Shown: piece by piece, positions 1 through 7,616 of the stretch | Layout of the letters: every line of letters starts with the position of its first letter | How positions within the stretch are numbered: position 1 is the first letter of the stretch | Source: Clostridiales bacterium FE2011 | GTDB lineage: Bacteria > Bacillota > Clostridia > Christensenellales > Aristaeellaceae | NCBI GenBank assembly: GCA_017569305.1 | Contig: CP069418.1 | Span: 434,001 to 498,000 of the forward strand | Direction: 5' to 3' | DNA: 64,000 bases | Translations under genes and position numbers: made by a program | Notes under the pieces: generated by a model | What the model was told of the DNA's origin: nothing | The model's input: only the letters and a program-made list of their open reading frames with translations | Databases searched by the model: none

Positions 1-510
1 CACCTGATTCGGATGGCCGAAGAACCGCTCCACAACGCCGACGCTTCCGGACAGATAAGGCAGGAAGGTTGCAAACACGATGCCGCCCGGCTTTAAGACA
101 CGGTTGACCTCGGCGATGCACTGATCCCGCTCGGACGCCTCCAGCAAATGATACAGGGGCCCCATCACGAGCACGGCGTCAAACTGGCCGTCATTGTACA
201 GGCTCAGGTCGATGGCGTTCACCACATTGCAGATTACGGGGTGTTCAACCTCCCTGTTCTGCTCCTCTGCCTGCTGAATCAGTTCCTCCGACAGGTCGGC
301 CAGGAACACCTTATACCCTTCCGCCGCCAGCGGGAAGGAATAAGCGCCGGCCCCGCCGCCCAGGTCAAAAATTGACCCTTTCCCAGGCAGCCAGCGTTTC
401 AGCAGTTCCATGCTCATCAAAAACTCCAGCTTGCCACTGCCGCTGTTCACCAGCCGGTTCTTTTCATCAAAGAACCTGTAGTACTCTTTTACCCTGTCGA
501 AGTCTGTCAT
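1..510 (-). CDS. SAM-dependent class I methyltransferase, 3' part missing at window edge
   Basis: The minus-strand frame is open from an ATG at 508-510 to the left edge (170 codons), so the C-terminus lies outside the window. The start is preceded by AGGAGG about 10 bases upstream. Residues 48-58 (FDLGGGAGAYS) are the glycine-rich SAM-binding motif I, an acidic residue follows at the end of strand 2 (VFLADLS), and VNRVLKPGG is the usual post-motif III segment of the Methyltransf_11/25 group. It should transfer a methyl group to a small molecule or protein in the cytoplasm; the substrate cannot be read from the sequence. A small-peptide gene with its own promoter and terminator lies directly upstream on the same strand. 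Confidence 0.85.
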   Translation of the reverse strand, partial: MTDFDRVKEYYRFFDEKNRLVNSGSGKLEFLMSMELLKRWLPGKGSIFDLGGGAGAYSFPLAAEGYKVFLADLSEELIQQAEEQNREVEHPVICNVVNAIDLSLYNDGQFDAVLVMGPLYHLLEASERDQCIAEVNRVLKPGGIVFATFLPYLSGSVGVVERFFGHPNQV

Positions 511-540
511 TTTTCTCTCCTCCTTTGGATAGATAAAATA

Positions 541-572
541 AAGCCGCTTATCTGATAAGAGATAAGCGGCTT
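541..572 (-). terminator. Rho-independent terminator behind the 35-residue ORF
   Basis: A 13-bp perfect stem (AAGCCGCTTATCT) with a 6-base loop, followed on the minus strand by TATTTTAT. It lies 16 bases after the stop of the small ORF at 589-696 and before the ribosome binding site of the methyltransferase, so it can also reduce read-through into that gene. Confidence 0.7.
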
Positions 573-588
573 GTTAACTGATAAAACA

Positions 589-696
589 TTACCAGGTGAC
601 TCTCCTCTTATCTCTGTACGGGCACAGCAGAATAGCACGGACAAGCTTCAGCGTGTTCGCAAGCAGCAGAGCCAGAGCGATGTATCCGTACTTCAT
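589..696 (-). CDS. Small hydrophobic basic-tailed peptide (35 aa)
   Basis: This short ORF encodes 35 residues: a Met-Lys start, one hydrophobic stretch (IALALLLANTLKLV) long enough for a single membrane span, and a basic tail (YRDKRRVTW). It has its own transcription unit: a consensus promoter at 732-761, an AAAGGAG ribosome binding site 11 bases before the ATG, and a strong hairpin terminator 16 bases past the stop. That arrangement supports expression although no family was recognised. It could be a small membrane regulator or a leader of the downstream methyltransferase. The unit sits between the sigma-factor gene and the methyltransferase, all on the minus strand. Confidence 0.5.
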   Translation of the reverse strand: MKYGYIALALLLANTLKLVRAILLCPYRDKRRVTW

Positions 697-731
697 CCTG
701 AGGAGAGCTCCTTTCTGAATATATTGGACAG

Positions 732-761
732 ACTATACTACGGGGCCTAACCCTGTGTCAA
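732..761 (-). promoter_or_regulatory. Sigma-A promoter for the 35-residue ORF
   Basis: On the minus strand TTGACA (756-761) and TATAGT (732-737) are separated by 18 bases. The predicted start is near 725, about 30 bases upstream of the small ORF. Confidence 0.75.
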
Positions 762-779
762 CACTTTTTTGCAGTTTTT

Positions 780-2384
780 TCACGCAGGCATGATCAGCGT
801 GGACATAGCCTTCTTCTGTTCCTCCGGAGGGGGCGTCAGTTTCCCGCTGTTCACCAGTTTCTTCAGGCAGTAGTACACAAACCGGCCGTCCGAGTTGAAC
901 AGGAACTGCAATTCAAACTCTTTCATCTTCCGCATCTGGGAGGGCAGGTTCTTCAGGGCAGCCTGGGTATACTTCTCCTTCAGTTTCCTGAATTCCGCTG
1001 CTTTTTCTTCCCGGATCTTTGTGCCGATGGCCAGCAGTTCCTCCCGGATCTGCTGATTGTCCAGCACCACGATCTGCCATTGCGCCCGATCCTCACTGTC
1101 CAGGACAATCTGTCCCATCTGGGCCAGCCAGGCATACTCATCCACGGAAAGCTTTTCCTGTTGTTCCCTTTCATACAGGGCAAGGATTTTCGCCGTGTCT
1201 TCCTGATAGTTCATTGCCCGTTCCTGCAGGTTGTCTGACCATTCGCTGCCCACCTGCCACAGGATGTGTTTCCCGTCCCCGTTCCAGCAGGGACCGAACC
1301 AGCCGTTCATCGCCTCATATTCTTCCGGCACTGCTTCCCGGACCTGCGCGTGAAAGATGTTGGTTCCGCCGTCCTTCCGGACCGTCGCGGCTTCCTCAAA
1401 GGAAATCTTCATCTCCCGGACGCTGTCTCCGGAGCAGGCCGCAATATAGGGAATCAGCGCCCACAGCAGGAAGTTTTTATCCGTCTTCCATCTACCGGTA
1501 ATAGCCGGGGAATCCAGGACGCCCCTCTCCGTCAGCCGTGTATAAAGTTCATCGGCAAACAGATCCGCCGCCGCCTTGTAAGTATCATTTTCCAGCCGCA
1601 GGAAGTCCAGACTCGGCTCCTCCAGCAGGAAGTCCGCCAGGTACTTATCGCCCTTCTTTTTCAGGAAGCCAAACTCCTCCAGACGGGCAGCCTCGTCCTC
1701 CAGGTAAACCGGAGAAACGCCCAGGTCATCCGCAATCTCATTCACGGTTTTCCAGGTATCCCGTACCGCGTAGCAAAGATTCTGCACCAGCGGGCTGCCG
1801 AACATATCATATACATCTTTCCGTCCAAGGCTCCCGGTAATTCCCCGGGTTACAAACCGGACGGGATTATATTTCAGGCTGCTTGCTTCTCTCATTTTTC
1901 CCATTCCTTTCTTCAGCTCTTTCTTCGCCTCGAACAGATGCCATTTCACAGTTCCGACGGGAATGCCGAGCTCCCGGGCAATCTGTTCCTGCTTTTTGTG
2001 GTCGATGTAATAGGCGATCACGATCTTCCGCTGCAGTCCGGACAGATAGGCAATCTCCTTCTTCAGGCGCTCCACCGTCTCCGCGTCCTCTTCCGCGTCT
2101 TCCGCGGATTCGGCCGGGAGATCCGCCAGGGCTTCCACCGGAATGCCGATCATGTTCTTTGATGCGCTCCGGTAGTAGTTGCACAGGGCATTGTGCGCCA
2201 CAGTCCAGATGAATTTACTCACGTCTTCCACGTCGTCACGCAGAAGAAGCGCTCTGTAAACCCGCAGGATGATCTCCTGGGAAAGATCCTCGGCGTCTTC
2301 CGGGGTTTTGCACCGTTTCAGCGCAAATCCGAGCACCGGATTCAGCCAGGATTCCAGGATTTTCTCCGCTTCCTGTTTCCTCAT
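780..2384 (-). CDS. ECF-like RNA polymerase sigma factor with a long C-terminal extension
   Basis: 534 residues from the ATG at 2384, chosen over an in-frame ATG nine codons upstream because AAAGGAGG lies 6-7 bases before it. Residues 12-75 match sigma region 2 (EDAEDLSQEIILRVYRAL), and 105-160 match region 4 with its helix-turn-helix (KKQEQIARELGIPVGTVKWH). About 360 further residues follow: a winged-helix-like segment near 200-270 (TVNEIADDLGVSP, then a basic wing) and an alpha/beta region of unknown fold. Ordinary ECF factors stop at about 180 residues, so the extension may be a built-in sensor or anti-sigma-like module. No separate anti-sigma gene is adjacent. Regulation and target promoters cannot be read here. 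Confidence 0.85.
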   Translation of the reverse strand: MRKQEAEKILESWLNPVLGFALKRCKTPEDAEDLSQEIILRVYRALLLRDDVEDVSKFIWTVAHNALCNYYRSASKNMIGIPVEALADLPAESAEDAEEDAETVERLKKEIAYLSGLQRKIVIAYYIDHKKQEQIARELGIPVGTVKWHLFEAKKELKKGMGKMREASSLKYNPVRFVTRGITGSLGRKDVYDMFGSPLVQNLCYAVRDTWKTVNEIADDLGVSPVYLEDEAARLEEFGFLKKKGDKYLADFLLEEPSLDFLRLENDTYKAAADLFADELYTRLTERGVLDSPAITGRWKTDKNFLLWALIPYIAACSGDSVREMKISFEEAATVRKDGGTNIFHAQVREAVPEEYEAMNGWFGPCWNGDGKHILWQVGSEWSDNLQERAMNYQEDTAKILALYEREQQEKLSVDEYAWLAQMGQIVLDSEDRAQWQIVVLDNQQIREELLAIGTKIREEKAAEFRKLKEKYTQAALKNLPSQMRKMKEFELQFLFNSDGRFVYYCLKKLVNSGKLTPPPEEQKKAMSTLIMPA

Positions 2385-2547
2385 GAGATCCTCCTTTCTG
2401 AAAGCTTTCACCTATACAGACACACCAGTCTGAAAAAGGTTGGGAAAAATGAGGATTTTTTGGATTCTTTACATAAGAAATTCCGTATATGTTGAGGATT
2501 TACATCTCCGGAGGAGACCACGTCATCGTCTGAGGCGATGACAATGC

Positions 2548-2763
2548 AGAATTATGAATTCAGAACTCAGAATTAATAGTAAGGGATTCCTCCATGCGGC
2601 CTTCGGCCTTAGTCGGAATGACAGCCATAAGCTGAGGTATTCATTGGCTATGGAAAAACCGTTGCGCTCTCGTTGTCATTTCGACCGGAGCCGAAGGCGG
2701 AGTGGAGAAATCTCCCCGCCCGCAGGCGATAATTATGAATTATGAATTGTGAATTCTGAATTA
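2548..2763. repeat. AATTATGAATT-bordered intergenic repeat, inverted double copy
   Basis: Fills most of the 400-base gap between the sigma factor and the DUF188 fusion gene. Both ends carry AATTATGAATT-type strings (2550-2576 and 2731-2763). Inside are two core copies head to head: one at 2583-2622 reading on the minus strand and one at 2675-2714 reading on the plus strand, each containing GTCATTnCGACC followed by a small hairpin and GTGGAGAAATC. Related copies are at 17687, 47316, 54936 and 56086. No ORF with a ribosome binding site was found in it. Confidence 0.75.
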
Positions 2764-2785
2764 ACCGGACTCCCTTGTGTCCGGT

Positions 2786-3715
2786 TCACAGCCTCTTCCC
2801 GTAGTATTCCACTTCGATCTCCGTCCCGTCGGGATAGCTTTCCTGCGAGCGCTTGATCAGCTCGCTGAATCCCCAATGGTCATAGATCCGCCGGTTGGTT
2901 TCCTCCTCCGGTTCCACGCCCACTGTCACCTTCGTATATCCCTTCCGCCGGAGGTCCTCCAGCATGAACTTCATGAGTGCTGAGAAGTATCCTTGTCCCC
3001 GGTAAGCCTCGTTGGTCCTGAAGGCGCACAGATAGGCTGTATGCTCATCCGCCAGGCCTTCGCCGTTCTGCACATATTCCGGCTTCAGCACTGCCGTAGC
3101 CTCGCAGATGATCTCCTGTCCAAGGAATCCGTAATACGGAATGCTGGCACCGTCCTCTGCGTTTTTGATGGCCATTGCCTTCCAGACAATCCAGTTTTCC
3201 CGGTCCTCCGTGTTGCGCTCGATTTCCGCGTTCCACTTCCGCTCCATCTCTTCCCGGGTCGCGATCCGGCACACATATTCACTTTCACTGATCAGCTTTT
3301 CAAAGCTCTCCGCAAAACGCCGGTCATCCTCCTCCGTGCGCTTCGCCGGACCCTTCAGGTGATGCTTCCCGCTCTGTCGGGCTTTCCTGGCCAGGTGCCG
3401 TTCCATCAGCAGGCGGTCAATGTTGTCATCCGTGTACCGCATGCCGCTCTGGTGGATTGCCTTCGCGCCCTTTCCCAGCGCCAGGGCCGCGACGCCGTAA
3501 TCCTGGGTGATCACGATATCGCCCCGGCGGCAGAGGTTGATCAGGGCCAGGTCCACGGCGTCCGCCCCGGCCCCGATGGTCCGGACCGTGCTGTAATCCG
3601 ACGTCAGCAGATGATTGGTGTCGCACAGCAGTGTTACCGGGATGCTGTGCTCCTTCGCGATGCGCTCGGCAATCCTCGTCACCGGACAGGCATCGGCGTC
3701 AATATAGATCGTCAT
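2786..3715 (-). CDS. YaiI/YqxD (DUF188) domain fused to a GNAT acetyltransferase
   Basis: 309 residues from the ATG at 3715, preceded by AGGAG; an upstream in-frame ATG at 3790 lacks a ribosome binding site. Residues 1-145 are the whole DUF188 family protein: the N-terminal IYIDADACPV, TQDYGVAALAL and AIHQSGMRYT segments are typical. DUF188 is a PIN/NYN-like fold suspected of nucleic-acid work, with function unproven. Residues about 150-309 are a GNAT domain with the acetyl-CoA loop YRGQGYFSALM. Both halves normally occur as separate proteins, so this is a gene fusion with no stop or frame change between them. The substrate of the acetyltransferase half is unknown. Confidence 0.85.
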   Translation of the reverse strand: MTIYIDADACPVTRIAERIAKEHSIPVTLLCDTNHLLTSDYSTVRTIGAGADAVDLALINLCRRGDIVITQDYGVAALALGKGAKAIHQSGMRYTDDNIDRLLMERHLARKARQSGKHHLKGPAKRTEEDDRRFAESFEKLISESEYVCRIATREEMERKWNAEIERNTEDRENWIVWKAMAIKNAEDGASIPYYGFLGQEIICEATAVLKPEYVQNGEGLADEHTAYLCAFRTNEAYRGQGYFSALMKFMLEDLRRKGYTKVTVGVEPEEETNRRIYDHWGFSELIKRSQESYPDGTEIEVEYYGKRL

Positions 3716-3795
3716 ATACTTCTCCTGTGGTTCTTCAACGGTCTCAGAAACGGCATCATTATACCATCTCACGCAATAAAACGACAGCAAAAAAA

Positions 3796-3867
3796 GGGAT
3801 ACCGGGGGGACGGTTCCTGCGGTATCATGCGTGAATGATACCAGAGGAACCGTCCCCCCGGTATCCC
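3796..3867. repeat. 72-bp near-perfect inverted repeat
   Basis: Two 33-base arms (GGGATACCGGGGGGACGG ... mirrored) around a 6-base loop, with only two mismatches. It lies between the stop of the ATP-grasp gene and the promoter side of the DUF188 fusion, both minus strand. The central GGGACGGTTCC resembles the GTGACA hairpin repeats near 7.5 and 10.1 kb. It may act as a transcription terminator or be a REP-type mobile unit. Confidence 0.8.
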
Positions 3868-3887
3868 CGTCAAAGGTTTTCTTTTTC

Positions 3888-6464
3888 TCAGAACTTCAGC
3901 AGGATATGCTCATTGGTCAGGTCATGATACAGCCGGCAGTCCAGGGCACTGACGTCTGCCAGGCAGACCACGTCCTGCTTTTCCTCCCCGCCGGGAATCT
4001 CCCCGATGCGGTTCGGCATCTGCTGCAGCAGTTCCGGCCGGAAGTGGATGGTCCGCTCTCCCGGGAAGACCGCGGTATAGAGAATCTGCGCCTCCACCAG
4101 GTCCTGGAAAATATGGCTGCCGTAGGACAGTTCCGGGTTGTACCCGGCCCGGCTTTCAGCGATCTCGCACACCGCGTCAAACCCGCTGATATCCGAGAAG
4201 GCCGTGGGCACGCCCAGCTCCGGCGAGGAGGTCCCGATCCGTCCGGGCACCAGCAGCATCAAATGCATCCCTGTGTCCCTGTATTTCCAGTTGATCCGGC
4301 CGATCAGGGCGGCAATTGCCGTCTTTTCGTTATAGGGCAGTTGGTAATACTTCACCGGATCCACATAGACAATCCGATCCAGCTTCACCTGGCGGGACAG
4401 GCCCATGGAGGCATGCCGCGTTTCCAGCAGAATGTCCTCCGCCGGCACATTCTCCGGCACGGCGACTCCCCCGCCGTCCTTGAACACCTGCAGCGGCCTG
4501 CACTGCAGCAGGTTAATCATGTACTCCCGGCTTTCCGATACGTTGATCGTGAACTCGATATCCACCGGCTCGCCGTATTCCTTCTGGATCAGTTGCATCA
4601 TCCGCTGCATCTTCTCCATCATCTCCCGGTTCCGGACCAGGCCCAGGCAGGAGATAAAACAGATATTCCGCCAGACGCCCCGCTCATGCAGCGAAGCCTC
4701 CGCCTCCGTGTCATGCTCCAGCACCTGGTTCTTCACATAGGCCGGCAGCACCGGTTCCAGGTCGTCCAGGGGCACCCGGTTCAAGCTCCGGGTTTTCAGG
4801 TCCACAACCTCCGCCTTCCGCTGGGAAAACTGATGTTTCTCCGCCACGGTGGTAAAGTTGGTCACCTCCGGCTTGTCCAGGCTCACCAGCCGCGGATAGG
4901 AACCTTCCGTCCGGTCCACGGCGGAAGTGCCCAGGCCTGCCACCAGCCGCAGCATGCCGGCGGAGGAATCAATATCGTTCAGGAACTTGTAGGGACTGAA
5001 GGAGTAGCCCACGCCCGCGGCGCAGGGCATATAGTAGGATCCGTAGGCCGAGCCGGAAACCCGCATCACCAGCAGTGCCATCTGCTCATCCCGCTTATCC
5101 AGTCCCCGGCGTTTCCGGTAGTCCAGGGCGGAAAGGCTCGCAGAGCTGGCATACACCGTCCTCACCGCGTTCTCAAACTCTTCAAGCCGCTCCTCCGGCG
5201 TGCCCCGGTTGGCACAGAACACAGATTCATATTTCCCCGCAAAGGCATTGTCAAAACCATCCTCCAGAATACTGCTGGATCGGACGATATAGGGATCCTG
5301 CCCGTAGTATTCCAGGATATGAGTGAACTGCTCCTGGATCTCCCGGGAGAAATGCCCGGTCCGCAGCCGCTCCGCCAGTTCCCCGGCCAGGGGGAAGTAC
5401 CCCTCCTCCGTCCGCTGCCGGACCCGGATATCCCAGAAATCGTTGTCCACAATGTAGGTATAGAACACGTCGGACCCCACGTAGAAGGAGTCGTGGGGTT
5501 CCAGCACGCTGTCAATGTCCGGCGCCAGGTTCCGGATGATCGCCCGGGCCAGCAGCATGCCGCAGGTCTTGCCGCCCACCATGCCGGTGCCCACCATGTG
5601 ATCCCGCACCCGGAAATAGTCTTCCGGCTTGAAATGCTTCTTGACCAGCACCCGCAGCCGCTCATCCCGGGTCATCATAATGTTGCACATCCGGCCGCAC
5701 TGCTCCTCCACGGGAATGCGGTTTTCATGCAGCACCTTCGCCTGGGTGAAGAACCGGTCCCAGGAGTCCACATACTGCTCCTCCAGCGTGCGCTGGCAGC
5801 TGTTCATCACCTGATAGAAGTGGCTGGTCTGCACGCCGTCCTGGATAGGCCTGATCGTTCCCTCCGCCGGCTTGTACAGATGCGGCAGGAACATGGTTTC
5901 GGAACTCCGGTTCCACACCTTCTGGGGACGGATATACACCGTTTCCCGCCCGGCGTCTGAATATACGTCGAGGAACAGCTGGGTGGTGTTCATAATCTTG
6001 GTGATCGCGTTAAAGGAATGCCTGCCCCGGATGATCGGGAAAAAGGCCACCGTATCCAGGATAAACAGGAAGGGACAGGTGACCCGGAAGAAGTTGCCCA
6101 TCATCAGGTCCGTGGCCCAGGCAGTCTGCAGCTCCGAAAGGCAGTCAAACACGTAGAAAGCATCCCGGCCTTCCTGCTCAATCGCCTTGTGGATCTCCAC
6201 CGTGAAGGTTTCAAACCGGTGGGACAGCGGCACGCAGATCCGCTTGACCTCCGGGCACTCCGGCACCAGCTCCGGATGGCTCGCAAACCGGAAATAGATG
6301 ATGTTCCGCCCGTCCTTCTTCGCCTGCTCCACAAAGGGATCCGCGAAACGGCGGAATTCATCCAGGTCTGACACACGCCAGACCACATTGTCTCCCATCC
6401 GGATATTGTCCAGCACCTGATCCAGCGCCGGAATACCCGAAAGCACCCGGTCAAACGCAGCCAT
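3888..6464 (-). CDS. PEP synthase-like ATP-grasp (PPDK_N) protein with a RecA/KaiC-like N-terminus
   Basis: 858 residues, start supported by GGAGGAGG. Residues 1-180 resemble a KaiC/RadA-type domain (IPALDQVLDNIRMGDNVVW) but the Walker A lysine motif is gone. From about 290 the protein matches the ATP-binding domain of pyruvate phosphate dikinase and PEP synthase: GGKTCGM (297-303) is the nucleotide-binding lysine loop, IVRSSSILEDG (393-403) plus FAGKYES is the family signature, and INLLQCRPLQ ends the domain. The phosphohistidine domain and the PEP/pyruvate barrel of true PPDK are absent. A phosphotransfer or nucleotide-dependent regulatory role is possible. It is 23 bases downstream of an acetyltransferase gene, probably in one operon. 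Confidence 0.75.
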   Translation of the reverse strand: MAAFDRVLSGIPALDQVLDNIRMGDNVVWRVSDLDEFRRFADPFVEQAKKDGRNIIYFRFASHPELVPECPEVKRICVPLSHRFETFTVEIHKAIEQEGRDAFYVFDCLSELQTAWATDLMMGNFFRVTCPFLFILDTVAFFPIIRGRHSFNAITKIMNTTQLFLDVYSDAGRETVYIRPQKVWNRSSETMFLPHLYKPAEGTIRPIQDGVQTSHFYQVMNSCQRTLEEQYVDSWDRFFTQAKVLHENRIPVEEQCGRMCNIMMTRDERLRVLVKKHFKPEDYFRVRDHMVGTGMVGGKTCGMLLARAIIRNLAPDIDSVLEPHDSFYVGSDVFYTYIVDNDFWDIRVRQRTEEGYFPLAGELAERLRTGHFSREIQEQFTHILEYYGQDPYIVRSSSILEDGFDNAFAGKYESVFCANRGTPEERLEEFENAVRTVYASSASLSALDYRKRRGLDKRDEQMALLVMRVSGSAYGSYYMPCAAGVGYSFSPYKFLNDIDSSAGMLRLVAGLGTSAVDRTEGSYPRLVSLDKPEVTNFTTVAEKHQFSQRKAEVVDLKTRSLNRVPLDDLEPVLPAYVKNQVLEHDTEAEASLHERGVWRNICFISCLGLVRNREMMEKMQRMMQLIQKEYGEPVDIEFTINVSESREYMINLLQCRPLQVFKDGGGVAVPENVPAEDILLETRHASMGLSRQVKLDRIVYVDPVKYYQLPYNEKTAIAALIGRINWKYRDTGMHLMLLVPGRIGTSSPELGVPTAFSDISGFDAVCEIAESRAGYNPELSYGSHIFQDLVEAQILYTAVFPGERTIHFRPELLQQMPNRIGEIPGGEEKQDVVCLADVSALDCRLYHDLTNEHILLKF

Positions 6465-6487
6465 GAGGAAGCCTCCTCCCTGTCAGC

Positions 6488-6946
6488 TCAAAGCTCCTTC
6501 GCGAAGCATACCGCGCCCTCCAGCTTGTCATACGGAGGGTAGTTGTCAATCCGTTGATAGCCCAGTTTCGTATAAAGTGCGACGGCGTCCTTCATGATCT
6601 CCCGGGTCTGCAGCACCGTCCGTCTGCAGCCCTTCGCTTTCGCCTTATCTTCCAGGATCGCCATCATCAGGGTAGCGATCCGGCGTCCCCTGCAGGCCGG
6701 TTCCACCCAGACCCGCTTGATCTCAACATCCGTATCAGAATACCGTTTCAGCCCGGCGCAGCCCACCGGGGTTCCGTTCCTGTATACCAGCAGCACGTCC
6801 TCCACCGCGGAAGACAGGTTGTAAGGGATAAACTGCCGCCGGTTCTCCTCTCCGCCGACAATCCGGCTGTAATACGCTTCCGTGATCAGGTAAAAATCCC
6901 TGAAAACCTTGTCATTTCCGTCAGTCCATGTGAATCTCAGTGCCAT
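6488..6946 (-). CDS. GNAT family N-acetyltransferase
   Basis: 152 residues, start preceded by CCGGAGG. The sequence VWVEPACRGRRIATLMM carries the acetyl-CoA pyrophosphate-binding motif (R-G-R-R-I-A), and the C-terminal VALYTKLGYQRI is the usual GNAT strand 6-7 segment. It would move an acetyl group from acetyl-CoA to an amine on a small molecule or protein. It is the first gene of a two-gene unit with the PPDK_N-like protein. The promoter at 7013-7042 drives it. Confidence 0.85.
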   Translation of the reverse strand: MALRFTWTDGNDKVFRDFYLITEAYYSRIVGGEENRRQFIPYNLSSAVEDVLLVYRNGTPVGCAGLKRYSDTDVEIKRVWVEPACRGRRIATLMMAILEDKAKAKGCRRTVLQTREIMKDAVALYTKLGYQRIDNYPPYDKLEGAVCFAKEL

Positions 6947-7012
6947 TAAAATTCATTCCTCCGGTAACAAAAAGACAAAGGAATCAAATCTGACTCCCTT
7001 GCCGTCAAACAA

Positions 7013-7042
7013 AGTATATCATAATTTATGTTTTTCGTACAA
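7013..7042 (-). promoter_or_regulatory. Sigma-A promoter of the acetyltransferase/ATP-grasp unit
   Basis: Minus-strand TTGTAC (7037-7042) and TATACT (7013-7018) with an 18-base spacer. The start site would lie about 60 bases before the acetyltransferase ATG. The DUF2500 gene is divergent. Confidence 0.6.
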
Positions 7043-7142
7043 TAACCCGCTCTATTTTTCCAAACAATTCCTTTTATTCCAGGCCTTTTCCATGTATTAT
7101 ACTTACAGCAAAACACTGTTATGATGAAAGGAGTGCCTGCAG

Positions 7143-7493
7143 ATGAACAGCATGCTTTACACACACGGAACCGGCGCTTTTGACGCTTTCAGCACATTAA
7201 TTGTCGTGCTTATCATCGGCGGCCTTATTTACGCTATCGCCAAGGGCGTCTCGCAGTGGAGCCAGAATAACAACTCACCTGATGTGACAGTGAATGCGAC
7301 GGTGGTTGCGAAAAGAACTGAAGTATGGGGCCACGAGCATGCCCATACCAATTACTACGTGACCTTCCAGCTGGAAAACGGTGAGCGGCTGGAACTCCCC
7401 GTGAAAGGCACCGAGTATGGCATGCTTTCCGAATCCGATCACGGTAAGCTCAGCCACCAGGGCACCCGCTACCACGGATTTGAAAGGGATTAA
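7143..7493 (+). CDS. DUF2500 family membrane-anchored protein
   Basis: 116 residues: one N-terminal membrane span (about 18-35, LIVVLIIGGLIYAIA) and an external or cytoplasmic beta-rich domain. VTVNATVVAKRTEVWG, TNYYVTFQLENG and EYGMLSESDHGKLSHQGTRY are the conserved DUF2500 segments. The start is supported by AAAGGAG and a TATACT -10 box just upstream. The family has no established role; E. coli YhhM is a member. The gene stands alone between a divergent acetyltransferase and the convergent GH3 gene. Confidence 0.85.
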   Translation: MNSMLYTHGTGAFDAFSTLIVVLIIGGLIYAIAKGVSQWSQNNNSPDVTVNATVVAKRTEVWGHEHAHTNYYVTFQLENGERLELPVKGTEYGMLSESDHGKLSHQGTRYHGFERD

Positions 7494-7518
7494 GTTCATA
7501 ATATTCAAAGCGCAAGTG

Positions 7519-7594
7519 GAACGTGGCTGCAGGGACAGTCCCTGCTGTAACCGTTTAAAAAACGTGACAGTAGGGCTGTCCCTCTGTCACGTTT
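7519..7594. repeat. Paired-hairpin GTGACA repeat, copy 1
   Basis: Two hairpins in a row: one around GCAGGGACAGTCCCTGC (7529-7545) and one with 11-bp arms AAACGTGACAG / CTGTCACGTTT (7560-7570 and 7584-7594), separated by an A/T spacer. The same two-hairpin layout occurs at 10131-10204, at the other end of the GH3 gene. Here it can also end transcription of DUF2500 and GH3, which converge on it. Confidence 0.75.
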
Positions 7595-7616
7595 CACTGT
7601 TTTATCTTCGCTTGTT

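Noticed and set aside
2411..2460. ECF-type autoregulated promoter (AACC and TCTG boxes) before the sigma factor gene
   Set aside because: The boxes are weak and no second promoter with the same pattern was found in the window to support them.
3831..5960. Long plus-strand open frame of about 700 codons
   Set aside because: It is the mirror of the ATP-grasp gene. It has no ribosome binding site and gives a His/Pro-rich sequence without motifs.
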